Shown here: positions 1 through 7,482 of the stretch, piece after piece
Position numbering within the stretch: position 1 is the first letter of the stretch
How the letters are laid out: every line of letters starts with the position of its first letter
NCBI GenBank assembly: GCA_947166705.1
Contig: CAMVFE010000013.1
Span: 1-51,655 of the forward strand
DNA length: 51,655 nt
Origin: an uncultured Clostridia bacterium
GTDB taxonomy: Bacteria; Bacillota; Clostridia; Christensenellales; Aristaeellaceae
Direction of reading: 5' to 3'
Notes under the pieces: generated by a model
What the model saw: only the letters and a program-made list of their open reading frames with translations
What the model was told of the DNA's origin: nothing
Databases searched by the model: none
Translations under genes and position numbers: made by a program

Positions 1-51
1 GCGACGTTCCGCTTAGGAGGCGGACCCTCTATCCTGCTGAGGTACGGGACC
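1..51 (-). tRNA. tRNA-Arg(CCT), 5' part, cut by window edge
   Basis: Reading the minus strand from 51 gives an acceptor 5' strand GGTCCCG, then T8 A9, a D-stem CCTC/GAGG with loop AGCAGGATA, and an anticodon stem TCCGC/GCGGA closing the loop CTCCTAA. The anticodon is therefore CCT (arginine, AGG codons). The variable region ACGTC follows and the T-arm and 3' acceptor lie outside the window. All visible stems pair, so this copy looks intact as far as it can be read. No promoter of its own is obvious just upstream. Confidence 0.75.
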
Positions 52-139
52 ATGTTCTCGAAAGTCCTTATTTTTCAAGGCTTCCGAGGATTCGGTGACT
101 GTTCACCGTGGAGGTTGGAGTGCTTTTTTCTAATCAGGA

Positions 140-209
140 AAGGTCGATTTCTAATCAGCTTTTCTAACTTTGGCGGTAGGACATTTTCCCACATGCTGAT
201 TTCGACCTT
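140..209. repeat. Imperfect inverted repeat in AT-richer spacer
   Basis: The spacer 52-303 between the two tRNA-Arg copies carries no credible gene and is visibly richer in A and T than its surroundings. Within it, arms at 140-159 (AAGGTCGA, then AATCAGC) and 195-209 (GCTGAT, then TCGACCTT) are complementary apart from a few unpaired bases. The word TCTAATCAG also occurs twice. Such arms could be a mobile-element remnant or an RNA hairpin; the sequence does not decide. Confidence 0.4.
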
Positions 210-303
210 GCTGAGTAAGGGTGTCGGAGTAACTGGGAAACCGGGGCACTTCCGAACGCTGTTCCCGTTTTCAGTTTCCGGAAAAGCGGTAGTCGGCCTA
301 CTT

Positions 304-343
304 CTTAGGAGGCGATCGCTCTATCCTGCTGAGCTACGGGTGC
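304..343 (-). pseudogene. tRNA-Arg(CCT) 5' half, broken after anticodon loop
   Basis: From 343 downward the minus strand shows acceptor 5' strand GCACCCG, T8 A9, D-stem GCTC/GAGC with the same AGCAGGATA loop as the copy at 1-51, and ATCGC followed by the loop CTCCTAA. The expected closing strand GCGAT is replaced by GAAGT, so the anticodon stem cannot form. No T-arm (GGTTCGAATCC-like) or 3' strand CGGGTGC is found in the following 250 bases. It is best read as a 5' remnant of a formerly functional tRNA-Arg gene. A split or intron-bearing gene whose 3' half lies outside the window is a less likely alternative. Confidence 0.6.
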
Positions 344-356
344 AGGCACAAGCATG

Positions 357-385
357 ATTATATTTCTTAAGGAAGCGTTTGTCAA
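357..385 (-). promoter_or_regulatory. Consensus sigma-A promoter for broken tRNA-Arg
   Basis: On the minus strand TTGACA (385-380) is followed after exactly 17 bases by TATAAT (362-357). Both hexamers are perfect. Transcription would begin a few bases before the tRNA-like 5' end at 343. A perfect promoter in front of a truncated tRNA suggests recent or recombinational breakage. Confidence 0.75.
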
Positions 386-466
386 TGATTACGGGAACAA
401 TGACCGCGGTGCCCGTAAATGATTGCGAAAATGATCACAGATGGTTACAGGAACGTTCGCCCCGGC

Positions 467-531
467 ATAAAAAGAAACAGGGAGAAGCGTCAGGCGTAAA
501 GGAAACCGTAAGCGCCCCGCTTCTCCCTGTT
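467..531 (-). terminator. Intrinsic terminator of trpS
   Basis: A 14-bp stem pairs 518-531 with 476-489 (ending CAGGGAGAAGCG on the plus strand). Its large loop holds an inner GGCG/CGCC helix. On the minus strand a T-rich run (TTTCTTTTT) follows directly. It lies a few bases after the trpS stop. Confidence 0.8.
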
Positions 532-534
532 CGT

Positions 535-1554
535 TCATTTCAGGCTTCTCGGCGCAAAGCCGATCTTTTTCTGTACCTTGCGCAAGGTTCTGATGGCAAT
601 TGAATTCGCTTTTTCTGCGCCCGACAGCAGCGTATCCAGCAGGTACTGCTTATCTGCGATCAGCCTCTTATATTCGCTCTGCAGCGGCTCAAGCGCCGCA
701 ATCACCGCGTCGGATGTCCGGTTTTTCAGATCCCCGTATCCTTTGCCCGCCATTTCCCCGCAGATCGTTTCCATGTCTTCCCCGGTCAGCGTGCTGATGA
801 TACTGAGCAAATTGCTCACGCCGGGTTTGTTCTCCGGATCAAAGCGAATCTCCCCGTCGGAATCCGTCATGGCTCTTTTAATCTTCCGGCGCACCGCATC
901 CGGCTCATCCAGCAGTGAAATGAAGCACTCCTCCGGATCGCTCTTGCTCATTTTTCTCGTCGGATCCTGAAGGCTCATCACCCGGCTGCCCACTTTGGTA
1001 ATCAGCGGTTCCGGAACGGTAAACACATCGCCGTATATGCTGTTGAAGCGCTGCGCAATGTCCCGGGTGATTTCCAGATGCTGCTTCTGATCCGCACCGA
1101 CCGGAACCGCGTCCGCCTGATACAGCAGGATATCCGCCGCCATCAGAACGGGATAGGTAAACAGTCCGGCATTGATATTGTCCGCGTGTTTCGCCGCTTT
1201 ATCCTTGAACTGCGTCATTCTCTGCAGCTCTCCCATATAGGTAAAGCAGTTCAGGATCCATGCCAGCTCGGCATGCGCGCTGACATGGCTCTGGCAGTAG
1301 ATAATGCATTTTTCCGGGTCGATGCCGCTGGCGAGATAAACAGCCGCAAGCTCCAGGCAGCGTCTCCGAAGGTCCGCGGGGTTCTGCCGCACCGTGATGG
1401 CGTGCTCATCCACAATACAGTAAATGCAGTTGTAGGTTTCCTGAAGCTCGGGAAAATGGCGCAGCGCTCCGATGTAGTTGCCGATGGTCAGGGTGCCGCT
1501 GGGCTGAATTCCCGAAAAAATGGTTTTCTTTGCCGTTTCCTGCTTATCCATCAT
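535..1554 (-). CDS. trpS: Tryptophan--tRNA ligase
   Basis: Class I tryptophanyl-tRNA synthetase, which charges tRNA-Trp with tryptophan in the cytoplasm. The 339-residue product has the usual bacterial length. The HIGH-equivalent TIGN is at residues 23-26 after SGTL, and KMSKS is at 201-205 followed by DP. The start is one of two adjacent ATG codons (MMDKQ) behind an AGAAGG-like site. It follows the ThrH gene by 64 bases on the same strand, so the two are probably co-transcribed, and it is closed by a terminator. I see no T-box leader in front of it, so tryptophan-specific riboregulation is not supported here. Confidence 0.97.
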   Translation of the reverse strand: MMDKQETAKKTIFSGIQPSGTLTIGNYIGALRHFPELQETYNCIYCIVDEHAITVRQNPADLRRRCLELAAVYLASGIDPEKCIIYCQSHVSAHAELAWILNCFTYMGELQRMTQFKDKAAKHADNINAGLFTYPVLMAADILLYQADAVPVGADQKQHLEITRDIAQRFNSIYGDVFTVPEPLITKVGSRVMSLQDPTRKMSKSDPEECFISLLDEPDAVRRKIKRAMTDSDGEIRFDPENKPGVSNLLSIISTLTGEDMETICGEMAGKGYGDLKNRTSDAVIAALEPLQSEYKRLIADKQYLLDTLLSGAEKANSIAIRTLRKVQKKIGFAPRSLK

Positions 1555-1618
1555 TCATTCCTGCCTTCTGTCTGTTAGTATGTCTTCCCTCGCCCGAAGG
1601 GGTTCGGGCGGTTCCGTA

Positions 1619-2218
1619 TCAAAGCGCCTTCAGGATAGCCTCCAGCAAATCCCCGTAGGATTCGAAGGCCTTCAGCTCCGGATGGTCCTTCCGGATCTGC
1701 GCCGTGGAGCGGAACAGGAAGCCGGCTCTGCTGGCCTGAATCATGCCCAGATCGTTGAAGCTGTCCCCCACCGCGATCGTATCGAAGCCAACGGACTGCA
1801 GCGCCCGGACCGTGCTCAGCTTGCTCTTCTCGCAGCGCATGCGGAATCCCGTAACCTCTCCGGACTCCGCGACCTCCAGCTCGTTACAGAACAGCGTGGG
1901 CCATCCGAGCTTTTTCATCAGCGGCGTCGCGAACTGGGTGAAGGTGTCGCTCAGAATGAGCACCTGCGTTTTCTCGCGCAGGGAATCAAGAAATTCGCGG
2001 GCTCCGGGCATGGGATCGATCTTCTCGATCGTCGCCTGGATCTCCCGCAGGCCCAGCCCATGCTCCTTCAGAATTTTCAGCCGGAACTTCATCAGCTTGT
2101 CGTAATCCGGCTCGTCCCTGGTTGTGCGCCGCAGTTCCGGAATACCTGAAGCTTCCGAAAAAGCAATCCAGATTTCCGGGACCAGAACTCCTTCCAGATC
2201 CAGGCAAACAATATTCAT
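1619..2218 (-). CDS. thrH: HAD-family phosphoserine phosphatase/homoserine phosphotransferase, ThrH type
   Basis: The 199-residue protein matches the ThrH branch of the HAD superfamily along its whole length. ThrH hydrolyses phosphoserine in serine synthesis and can transfer phosphate to homoserine. Its N-terminus CLDLEGVLVPEIW is the ThrH form of HAD motif I (Asp7, Glu9). LILSDTF is motif II and GDSFNDL is motif IV. The start at 2218 is chosen over an in-frame ATG 18 bases upstream because GGGAGG stands 8 bases before it and because known ThrH proteins begin the same way. It is the first gene before trpS, under a promoter at 2265-2294 that overlaps an inverted repeat. Confidence 0.88.
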   Translation of the reverse strand: MNIVCLDLEGVLVPEIWIAFSEASGIPELRRTTRDEPDYDKLMKFRLKILKEHGLGLREIQATIEKIDPMPGAREFLDSLREKTQVLILSDTFTQFATPLMKKLGWPTLFCNELEVAESGEVTGFRMRCEKSKLSTVRALQSVGFDTIAVGDSFNDLGMIQASRAGFLFRSTAQIRKDHPELKAFESYGDLLEAILKAL

Positions 2219-2245
2219 GGCGTCATCCTCCCGCATCCTGGCTTT

Positions 2246-2275
2246 CGTGGTATGGAATGAAAGGATGATACCACG
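2246..2275. promoter_or_regulatory. Perfect 8-bp inverted repeat over thrH -10 region
   Basis: CGTGGTAT (2246-2253) and ATACCACG (2268-2275) are perfect complements separated by 14 bases. The right arm overlaps the thrH -10 hexamer and the left arm lies in the early transcribed region. This placement fits a repressor operator, although a 5' mRNA hairpin is equally possible. Confidence 0.45.
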
Positions 2276-2294
2276 TTTTTCACCGGCAGGTCAA
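2265..2294 (-). promoter_or_regulatory. Promoter of thrH-trpS
   Basis: On the minus strand TTGACC (2294-2289) and TATCAT (2270-2265) are separated by 18 bases, about 45 bases before the thrH start. It is the best sigma-A match in the divergent spacer on this strand. Confidence 0.6.
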
Positions 2295-2428
2295 TGATAA
2301 CAGGATGAATCATCTTTTCCCGGAATCAATTCTTCGGATTCGTATCCTTCAGAGAACTGTCCGTTCCCCCGATCAGTCCGTCTTTTTTCAGCCCGGCAGT
2401 CCGGAAACATTCAGCCGGTCAGTCCGAC

Positions 2429-2456
2429 TTGAATTGCCCCGGAAAATGAATATAAT
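2429..2456 (+). promoter_or_regulatory. Promoter of the alpha/beta hydrolase operon
   Basis: TTGAAT (2429-2434) and a perfect TATAAT (2451-2456) are separated by 16 bases. The predicted transcript would begin near 2463, about 30 bases before the chosen start codon. Confidence 0.65.
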
Positions 2457-2491
2457 TGAACTGTGAATCCAATCCCCGGATAAAGGATGTG

Positions 2492-3418
2492 ATGGTTTCC
2501 GTGAAAAAGGAAAATCTGTCTTTTCAGTCCGTCCAGGGCCAGCTCCTGCAGGGACGAAAATGGATCCCGGACGGTTCGCCCCGCGGGATCGTCCAGCTTG
2601 TGCACGGCATGGCTGAGCACATCGACCGGTATGATCAGGCGGCTTCCTTCCTGAACTCCCGGGGCTTTTTGGTTGTCGGCCACAATCATCTGGGGCATGG
2701 GGACGGCGCACCCCTTCCCGGCTATTTCGGGGATCGGGACGGATGGCGCGCCCTGGTGGAGGATGTCCATACCCTGCGGGAAAAGGTTCAGGCGGAACAT
2801 CCCGGCCTTCCTTACTTCCTGCTGGGTCACAGCATGGGGTCCTTTGTCGTCCGGTGCTGTCTGACGGAGCATGGCACGGGCCTCGCCGGAGCGGTTCTTT
2901 CCGGAACCGGTTTTTTTCCTTCCGGCGTCGTTACCGCCGGCCTGGCGCTGTCGGGGCTGATCTGCCTTGCCGGCGGGAAGAAAAAGGAATCCCCGCTGAT
3001 CAACAAAGTCGGCTTCAGCAGCTCCAACAAGCCCTTCGCGCCGAACCGGACGGACTTTGACTGGCTCAGCCGGGATGAGAAGGAAGTGGATAAATACGTG
3101 GCGGATCCCCGCTGCGGCTTCCTGTTTACCGCCGGCGGATACCGGGATCTTTTCCGCGGGCTGAAGTGGATGGGCGATCCGGAGAAACTGAAAGCCATGC
3201 CCAGGGATCTCCCGGTTCTCTTCATCAGCGGGGAAAAGGATCCCGTCGGAAGCATGGGCTCGGGCGTGAAAAAGGTCGCGGAAGAATTCAGGAATCTGGG
3301 CCTCGCCGATGTTGAAGTACGCCTCTACCCGGAGGCCCGGCATGAGCTTTTCAATGAACTGAACCGTCAGGATGTCTACCTGGATCTTTCGGACTGGCTG
3401 GTCCGGCATCTGCCCTGA
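2492..3418 (+). CDS. Alpha/beta hydrolase, monoacylglycerol lipase/lysophospholipase type
   Basis: The 308-residue protein has the serine hydrolase fold of the monoacylglycerol lipase/PldB group. The HGMAEH oxyanion region is at 39-44, the nucleophile elbow GHSMG at 112-116 (Ser114), Asp250 in SGEKDPVG and His284 in EARHE. It likely cleaves ester bonds in lipids or small esters; the substrate cannot be told. There is no signal peptide. The start at 2492 is chosen because AAAGGA lies just upstream; an earlier in-frame ATG at 2456 falls inside the -10 box and would not be transcribed. It leads a plus-strand gene run ending with a MATE exporter. Confidence 0.88.
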   Translation: MVSVKKENLSFQSVQGQLLQGRKWIPDGSPRGIVQLVHGMAEHIDRYDQAASFLNSRGFLVVGHNHLGHGDGAPLPGYFGDRDGWRALVEDVHTLREKVQAEHPGLPYFLLGHSMGSFVVRCCLTEHGTGLAGAVLSGTGFFPSGVVTAGLALSGLICLAGGKKKESPLINKVGFSSSNKPFAPNRTDFDWLSRDEKEVDKYVADPRCGFLFTAGGYRDLFRGLKWMGDPEKLKAMPRDLPVLFISGEKDPVGSMGSGVKKVAEEFRNLGLADVEVRLYPEARHELFNELNRQDVYLDLSDWLVRHLP

Positions 3419-3484
3419 CGCGCTCCCCGGAAGGGCGTGCCCCGCGTCCCTTCCGATCCATCAATTTCAGTCCTGGAGAGGATT

Positions 3485-3964
3485 ATGAATCGGGATTTTC
3501 CATGGATAAACCCCTGGCGTCTGGAGCTTCAGCGCCTCTTCCCCGCCTCCGTCCGGCGCAGGCCCGCTCTGAGGCGCAGCCTGAATCCGGAGGATCTCTT
3601 TTCCGTGGATCTTCCGGCATGCGCAAGTCCCGCCGACTGCCTGGTTTTTCTGGACAGGGTGCAGGAAGCCGGCTGGCAGGCCTTCCAGGCGGACGGATGG
3701 ATCCAGCTGCGCCCTCCGGAAGGGCGGGCGCCGGAAGGCTGGTTCCCGGAGGAACCGCGGGGCGAAGCGGCCTGCCTGCTCGCGCTGCTCAGCCGTCATC
3801 CCGGTACAGCCTCCTCTTCGAGGGAAATGACGGCGTTGCTGAAAGCCCGCGAACAGGGGGCTTCCGAATGGGAACGGGCATGCCGGATTCTCCACGAAAA
3901 CCTAGCGGCGCGCCTCCGCCTTCACCAGGCGCTTCCTCAGCTTGTATTCAGTGAAAAGGAGTGA
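3485..3964 (+). CDS. Hypothetical protein
   Basis: I do not recognise this 159-residue protein. It is soluble-looking, rich in arginine, proline and leucine, with no signal peptide or membrane segment. It begins MNRDFPWINPW, and the C-terminal part (from about residue 95) is predicted helical by eye. The start at 3485 has GGAGAGG seven bases upstream, which an earlier in-frame ATG at 3437 lacks. Its stop at 3964 lies only 4 bases before the next gene, whose ribosome-binding site is inside this gene's 3' end. Translational coupling to the metallo-hydrolase is therefore likely. Confidence 0.75.
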   Translation: MNRDFPWINPWRLELQRLFPASVRRRPALRRSLNPEDLFSVDLPACASPADCLVFLDRVQEAGWQAFQADGWIQLRPPEGRAPEGWFPEEPRGEAACLLALLSRHPGTASSSREMTALLKAREQGASEWERACRILHENLAARLRLHQALPQLVFSEKE

Positions 3965-3968
3965 GACC

Positions 3969-4607
3969 ATGCTTATTCAGCACATCGGGCACGCGGAATT
4001 TCTGCTGACCCTGGAAAGCGGATTCCGCATCGTCACGGATCCCTACGACGCTTCCACCGGATACCCTGTTTCTGAAATCGAAGCGGACGGCGTTCTGGTT
4101 TCGCATCATCATCATGACCATGACGCCGTGGAAAATATCAAAGGCCTTCCGCAGATCATCGATTACGCCGGCGTCCATACCTTTGCCCCGGGAATTCAGG
4201 TCACGGGAATCCTGGCGGACCACGATGATGCCGAAGGCGCCAAGCGCGGCAAAACGCTGCTGTTCCTGCTGGAGGCGGAAGATCTGCGCGTGGTGCATCT
4301 CGGCGATCTGGGCTGCCTGCTCAGTGCTGACCAGCTCGAGGCGCTGGGAAGGACGGATATCCTGATGATTCCCGTGGGCGGCTTCTATACCGTTGACGCT
4401 TCCGCGGCCATGGAGGTCGTCCGGCAGCTGGATCCGCGGATCATTATCCCCATGCATTACAAAACGGAATACAACGCGGACTGGCCCATCGAACCGCCTG
4501 AAGCGTTCCTCTCCTTCTTTGAACCGGCGCAGGTCTGTTCGGGCGGCGAGGCGCTCCGCGTCACCCGCGGGGATCTCGACTGCCATCCCAGAGTCGTCGT
4601 TCTGTAA
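3969..4607 (+). CDS. Metallo-beta-lactamase-fold metal-dependent hydrolase
   Basis: A 212-residue single-domain metallo-beta-lactamase-fold protein of the UPF0173/UlaG-like group. The metal motif HxHxDH is at residues 46-51 (His46, His48, Asp50, His51), inside the run SHHHHDHD. Later ligands fit DHDDAEG, VHLGDLG and the C-terminal MHYKTE. Members hydrolyse lactones, phosphoesters or similar bonds; the substrate is unknown. The start at 3969 has AAAGGAG upstream in the 3' end of the preceding gene. It sits between an unknown protein and a phospholipase C-like protein, which gives no clear pathway. Confidence 0.88.
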   Translation: MLIQHIGHAEFLLTLESGFRIVTDPYDASTGYPVSEIEADGVLVSHHHHDHDAVENIKGLPQIIDYAGVHTFAPGIQVTGILADHDDAEGAKRGKTLLFLLEAEDLRVVHLGDLGCLLSADQLEALGRTDILMIPVGGFYTVDASAAMEVVRQLDPRIIIPMHYKTEYNADWPIEPPEAFLSFFEPAQVCSGGEALRVTRGDLDCHPRVVVL

Positions 4608-4631
4608 TCCTGCGAAGAAAGGAAACCTGTC

Positions 4632-5561
4632 ATGCCCGATGTAGCGCTGCATCACGCTTTCGGAATGGAAGTGTCGGCCTCCCTCCCTCCGGAAATCAGG
4701 GAATATCTCGCGGAAGCCCCTTTCGGCTTTGCGCTTTACGGCCCTGACCTGTGGTTTGTCTATCAGTTCTGGAAGCGGCGCCAGGGACGGGGACGCCGGA
4801 TGCATACAACCCGGACCGGAGACTTCCTGGCATCCCTGGCCCTTCAGGCGCGGGACGGGACCGCCCGCCGCGAAATATTTTCCTATCTGGCGGGCTTTCT
4901 CTGTCATTACGCGCTGGATTCGGAAACGCACCCCTATATCATCTGGCAGACGACGGAAACCTGGCCGACGAAGAGGGCCCACCGGGATCTGGAGCACGCG
5001 CTGGATGCGGCGCTGCTGAAAAGGGAGGGGTTCTGGGGCGAGAAGCATCCCGTCACGGATCACCATTTCCCCCGTCTTCGGCTTCCGGAAGCCATGGCGG
5101 AGGATCTGGACGCCGTCTACGGAAAAGTATACGGATGGCGTCATACGCTTCCGGCGCTGAACCGGTGCTATGCCTTTTACCGCTGGATTTTCAGGCAGCT
5201 GGAAAAGCCGCGTTCGGCGCTGACGCTTCTGGCCCGCGTTTTCCCGACGCATCGCCTGCGCTCCCTTCCCTATGCCGAATCCGCCTTTCTGGACCGGGAT
5301 GTGGAAAACCTTTCCCACGCGTCCTGGCATGAGGCCTACGCCCGGGAGCAGACCTCCCGGCAGAGCTTTCCCGAGCTATACAGCCTGGCGCTTTCCGAAG
5401 CGGTTCGCATGATCTCCGACGCCTACGCCTTTCTCTTCGGGAAAGGCGTCACGGAAGCCGATCTGAAAAAAAGCCTGGGCAACAGATCTTACCTCAGCGG
5501 CCTGGATGTTGACGATCCGAGGAACTATCTGGTGCGCAGCCTCCGCCCGCCCGCGGACTGA
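4632..5561 (+). CDS. Zinc-dependent phospholipase C-like protein
   Basis: A 309-residue protein resembling the family annotated as zinc-dependent phospholipase C in Clostridia. It begins MPDVALHHAFG, and has GPD near residue 37 and a histidine and aspartate cluster (His92, Asp96, His100, then HRDLEH at 117-122) typical of the trinuclear zinc site. It lacks a signal peptide, unlike secreted clostridial alpha-toxin, so an intracellular role is likely. AGAAAGG precedes the ATG by about 10 bases. The next gene, a MATE exporter, starts 9 bases after its stop, so the two are co-transcribed. Confidence 0.85.
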   Translation: MPDVALHHAFGMEVSASLPPEIREYLAEAPFGFALYGPDLWFVYQFWKRRQGRGRRMHTTRTGDFLASLALQARDGTARREIFSYLAGFLCHYALDSETHPYIIWQTTETWPTKRAHRDLEHALDAALLKREGFWGEKHPVTDHHFPRLRLPEAMAEDLDAVYGKVYGWRHTLPALNRCYAFYRWIFRQLEKPRSALTLLARVFPTHRLRSLPYAESAFLDRDVENLSHASWHEAYAREQTSRQSFPELYSLALSEAVRMISDAYAFLFGKGVTEADLKKSLGNRSYLSGLDVDDPRNYLVRSLRPPAD

Positions 5562-5570
5562 GGAGGCTGC

Positions 5571-6902
5571 ATGAAGACGGATTTCACATCGGGGAAAATC
5601 GCCCCGGAGCTGATCAGGTTCACCGTTCCGCTGGTTCTCGGGCATATTTTTCAGCTTCTGTACAACGCGGTGGACAGCATGATCGTCGGCCGTTTCGTGG
5701 GCCGGGAGGCGCTGGCGGCCATCGGCACGTCGAACCCGCTGATGACGCTGGTGATTCTCTTTATGAACGGCATCACGCTGGGAGCCGGCATCCTGATCGG
5801 AACGCATTACGGAGCCGGAGATTACGATACCCTACGCCGCCAGATCAGCACCACGATGCTGGGCGGGCTGGGCTTTACGGCGGTCATTTCCATCCTCTTT
5901 GCGGCGCTGGCCCGTCCGCTCTTCAGGCTCCTGCAGGTGGACGCCTCCGTTCTGGAAATGTCCGTAAGCTATATGCGGATCATTTTTCTCGGGCTCGTCT
6001 TTACCTTCGTATACAATTGTCTGGCCAGCATTCTCCGCGCGCTGGGCGACAGCGCCGGCCCGCTGCTTTTCCTGATCGTCAGCGCGGTGCTGAACGTGGC
6101 CGGCGACCTGCTGCTGGTCGCCTGGCTGGGGCTTGGCTGCAGCGGCGCCGCGGTTTCCACGGTGGTCTGCGAGGCGGTCAGCTGCGTCCTGTGCCTGATT
6201 TACCTGCAGAAAAAGGTCCCGTTCCTCCGCCTCGGCCGGGAATGGCTCGTTTTTGACCGCTCGCTCCTCCGGGCCACGGTCTCCTACGGCTGGACTTCCG
6301 CCATGCAGCAGGCCACGGTGCAGCTTGGCAAAATTGCCGTGCAGGCGGTCGTGAACACCATGGGCGTACCGGTGATGGCGGCCTTCACCATCGTCAGCCG
6401 GATCGATGACTTTGCATATATTCCCCAGCAGAATATCGGCCACGCAATGACCTCCTTCATGGCCATCAACCGGGGAGCGGGAAAGCCTGCCCGGGTCAGG
6501 GAGGGCTTCCGCAGCGGCATGGCCATCGAGCTGGTCTACGGGCTTCTGATTGCCCTGATCTGTTTTTTCTTCGCGCGCCCCCTCGTCAGCCTGTCCACCA
6601 CGGACCCGCTGGTCATTTCCCACGGCGTGAAGTATCTCCGCCTGATTGCGTTCTTCTATCTGCTTCCGGCTGTCACCAACGGCGTCCAGGGGTTCTTCCG
6701 CGGGATGGGCGATCTCCGCATAACCCTCGTCAGCTCCCTGACCAATATGGGCGTCCGGGCCGCCGTGGCCCTGCTGCTGGTCTTTGGGATGAAGCTGGCC
6801 ATGGAAGCGCTTCCCCTCAGTTACCTGGCGGGCTGGATCGGAATGCTTCTGGTGGAGCTCCCTCTGCTGAAAAAATCGCTGGACGGCCTGTCCGCTCCCT
6901 GA
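5571..6902 (+). CDS. MATE family efflux transporter
   Basis: A 443-residue integral membrane protein with about 12 hydrophobic segments in two similar halves, the layout of the MATE (multidrug and toxin extrusion) exporters. These drive drug or metabolite export with a proton or sodium gradient. The N-terminal region (ELIRFTVPLVLGHIFQLLYN, then VDSMIVGRFVG and AAIGTSNP) is highly typical of the Clostridia DinF/NorM-like branch. AGGAGG lies 5 bases before the ATG. It is last in the run that starts at 2492; no convincing terminator follows, only a short T-rich tandem repeat. Confidence 0.95.
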   Translation: MKTDFTSGKIAPELIRFTVPLVLGHIFQLLYNAVDSMIVGRFVGREALAAIGTSNPLMTLVILFMNGITLGAGILIGTHYGAGDYDTLRRQISTTMLGGLGFTAVISILFAALARPLFRLLQVDASVLEMSVSYMRIIFLGLVFTFVYNCLASILRALGDSAGPLLFLIVSAVLNVAGDLLLVAWLGLGCSGAAVSTVVCEAVSCVLCLIYLQKKVPFLRLGREWLVFDRSLLRATVSYGWTSAMQQATVQLGKIAVQAVVNTMGVPVMAAFTIVSRIDDFAYIPQQNIGHAMTSFMAINRGAGKPARVREGFRSGMAIELVYGLLIALICFFFARPLVSLSTTDPLVISHGVKYLRLIAFFYLLPAVTNGVQGFFRGMGDLRITLVSSLTNMGVRAAVALLLVFGMKLAMEALPLSYLAGWIGMLLVELPLLKKSLDGLSAP

Positions 6903-6910
6903 TTCCGCCG

Positions 6911-6956
6911 GTTTTCTTCCTCTTAATCATTCAGTTTTCTTCCTCTTAATCATTCA
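6911..6956. repeat. 23-bp exact tandem duplication
   Basis: Two exact adjacent copies of a 23-bp unit (6911-6933 and 6934-6956), beginning GTTTTCTTCC and ending AATCATTCA, fill the gap after the MATE gene. No hairpin or gene is associated. Confidence 0.9.
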
Positions 6957-6985
6957 TTGCTTTTCGCCTTATTTCGTGCTATTCT
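6957..6985 (+). promoter_or_regulatory. Possible promoter of the GH28-kduI-kduD operon
   Basis: TTGCTT (6957-6962) and TATTCT (6980-6985) with a 17-base spacer lie about 70 bases before the first gene. The hexamers are only moderately good; it is the best candidate in the gap. Confidence 0.4.
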
Positions 6986-7056
6986 TCCCATGGGGCTGTC
7001 CCGGACCCGTACGGTTCGCGCTTCCCCGATCCGACTATTATAAGCAGGAGGTTCCG

Positions 7057-7482
7057 ATGTCTGCTTCTTCCCTCCCCTCCTCCGTCTCCGTCTTTCTGGG
7101 GGCTCACGGCTGGAAGCCTGCCGACGGGGAAGGGCCCGGCAATCCCGCCGGGCTGGTTCGCGTCTTCCGTGCCTCCGCTCCGTCGGATCCGGTCTCTTCC
7201 CTCTCTCCGGAGGATCATGCCTGGGCCTCGGCGGTCCTTGACTGCCTGCGGGTGATGGATGAGCGCCTTTATGAGCATTACCGCGCGATGATCGATCTGC
7301 TTCGCGCTTACTTTTTCCGCGCCGACAGGGAGGATCTCCTCTCCCTCTCCGCATGGGACGACGTCCGGATCGGGGCGGTTCGGCTGGGAATCCTGCCGGA
7401 GGATCTTTTCGGCCAGGCCCGGCCGCGGCCGCACCTGGCCGTTCCCGAAATCCTGCCCCGCGTTCTGGGAGGGCGCCTCTGA
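7057..7482 (+). CDS. Hypothetical protein upstream of GH28
   Basis: I do not recognise this 141-residue protein. It starts MSASSLPSSVSVFLG and has an acidic helical middle (about residues 48-90, including EDHAWASAVLDCLRVMDERL) and a proline-rich tail. There is no signal peptide or membrane segment. AGGAGG lies 5 bases before the ATG, which decides the start over an earlier ATG at 6976. The stop overlaps the start of the polygalacturonase gene (TGATG), so the two are translationally coupled. The protein may serve the same pectin pathway; this is inference from position only. Confidence 0.75.
   Translation: MSASSLPSSVSVFLGAHGWKPADGEGPGNPAGLVRVFRASAPSDPVSSLSPEDHAWASAVLDCLRVMDERLYEHYRAMIDLLRAYFFRADREDLLSLSAWDDVRIGAVRLGILPEDLFGQARPRPHLAVPEILPRVLGGRL

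Noticed and set aside
304..343. Group I intron inserted in the anticodon loop of tRNA-Arg(CCT)
   Set aside because: Such introns are known at this site in other bacteria, but I see no P3/P7 core-like pairing and no 3' exon in the following 300 bases; the 3' side outside the window cannot be checked.
379..603. Small open frame upstream of and overlapping the trpS 3' end
   Set aside because: It runs across the trpS terminator and into trpS in antisense, with no ribosome-binding site or recognisable sequence.
1555..1618. T-box or tryptophan-responsive leader before trpS
   Set aside because: Only 64 bases separate it from the upstream gene, with no T-box sequence or terminator/antiterminator pair.
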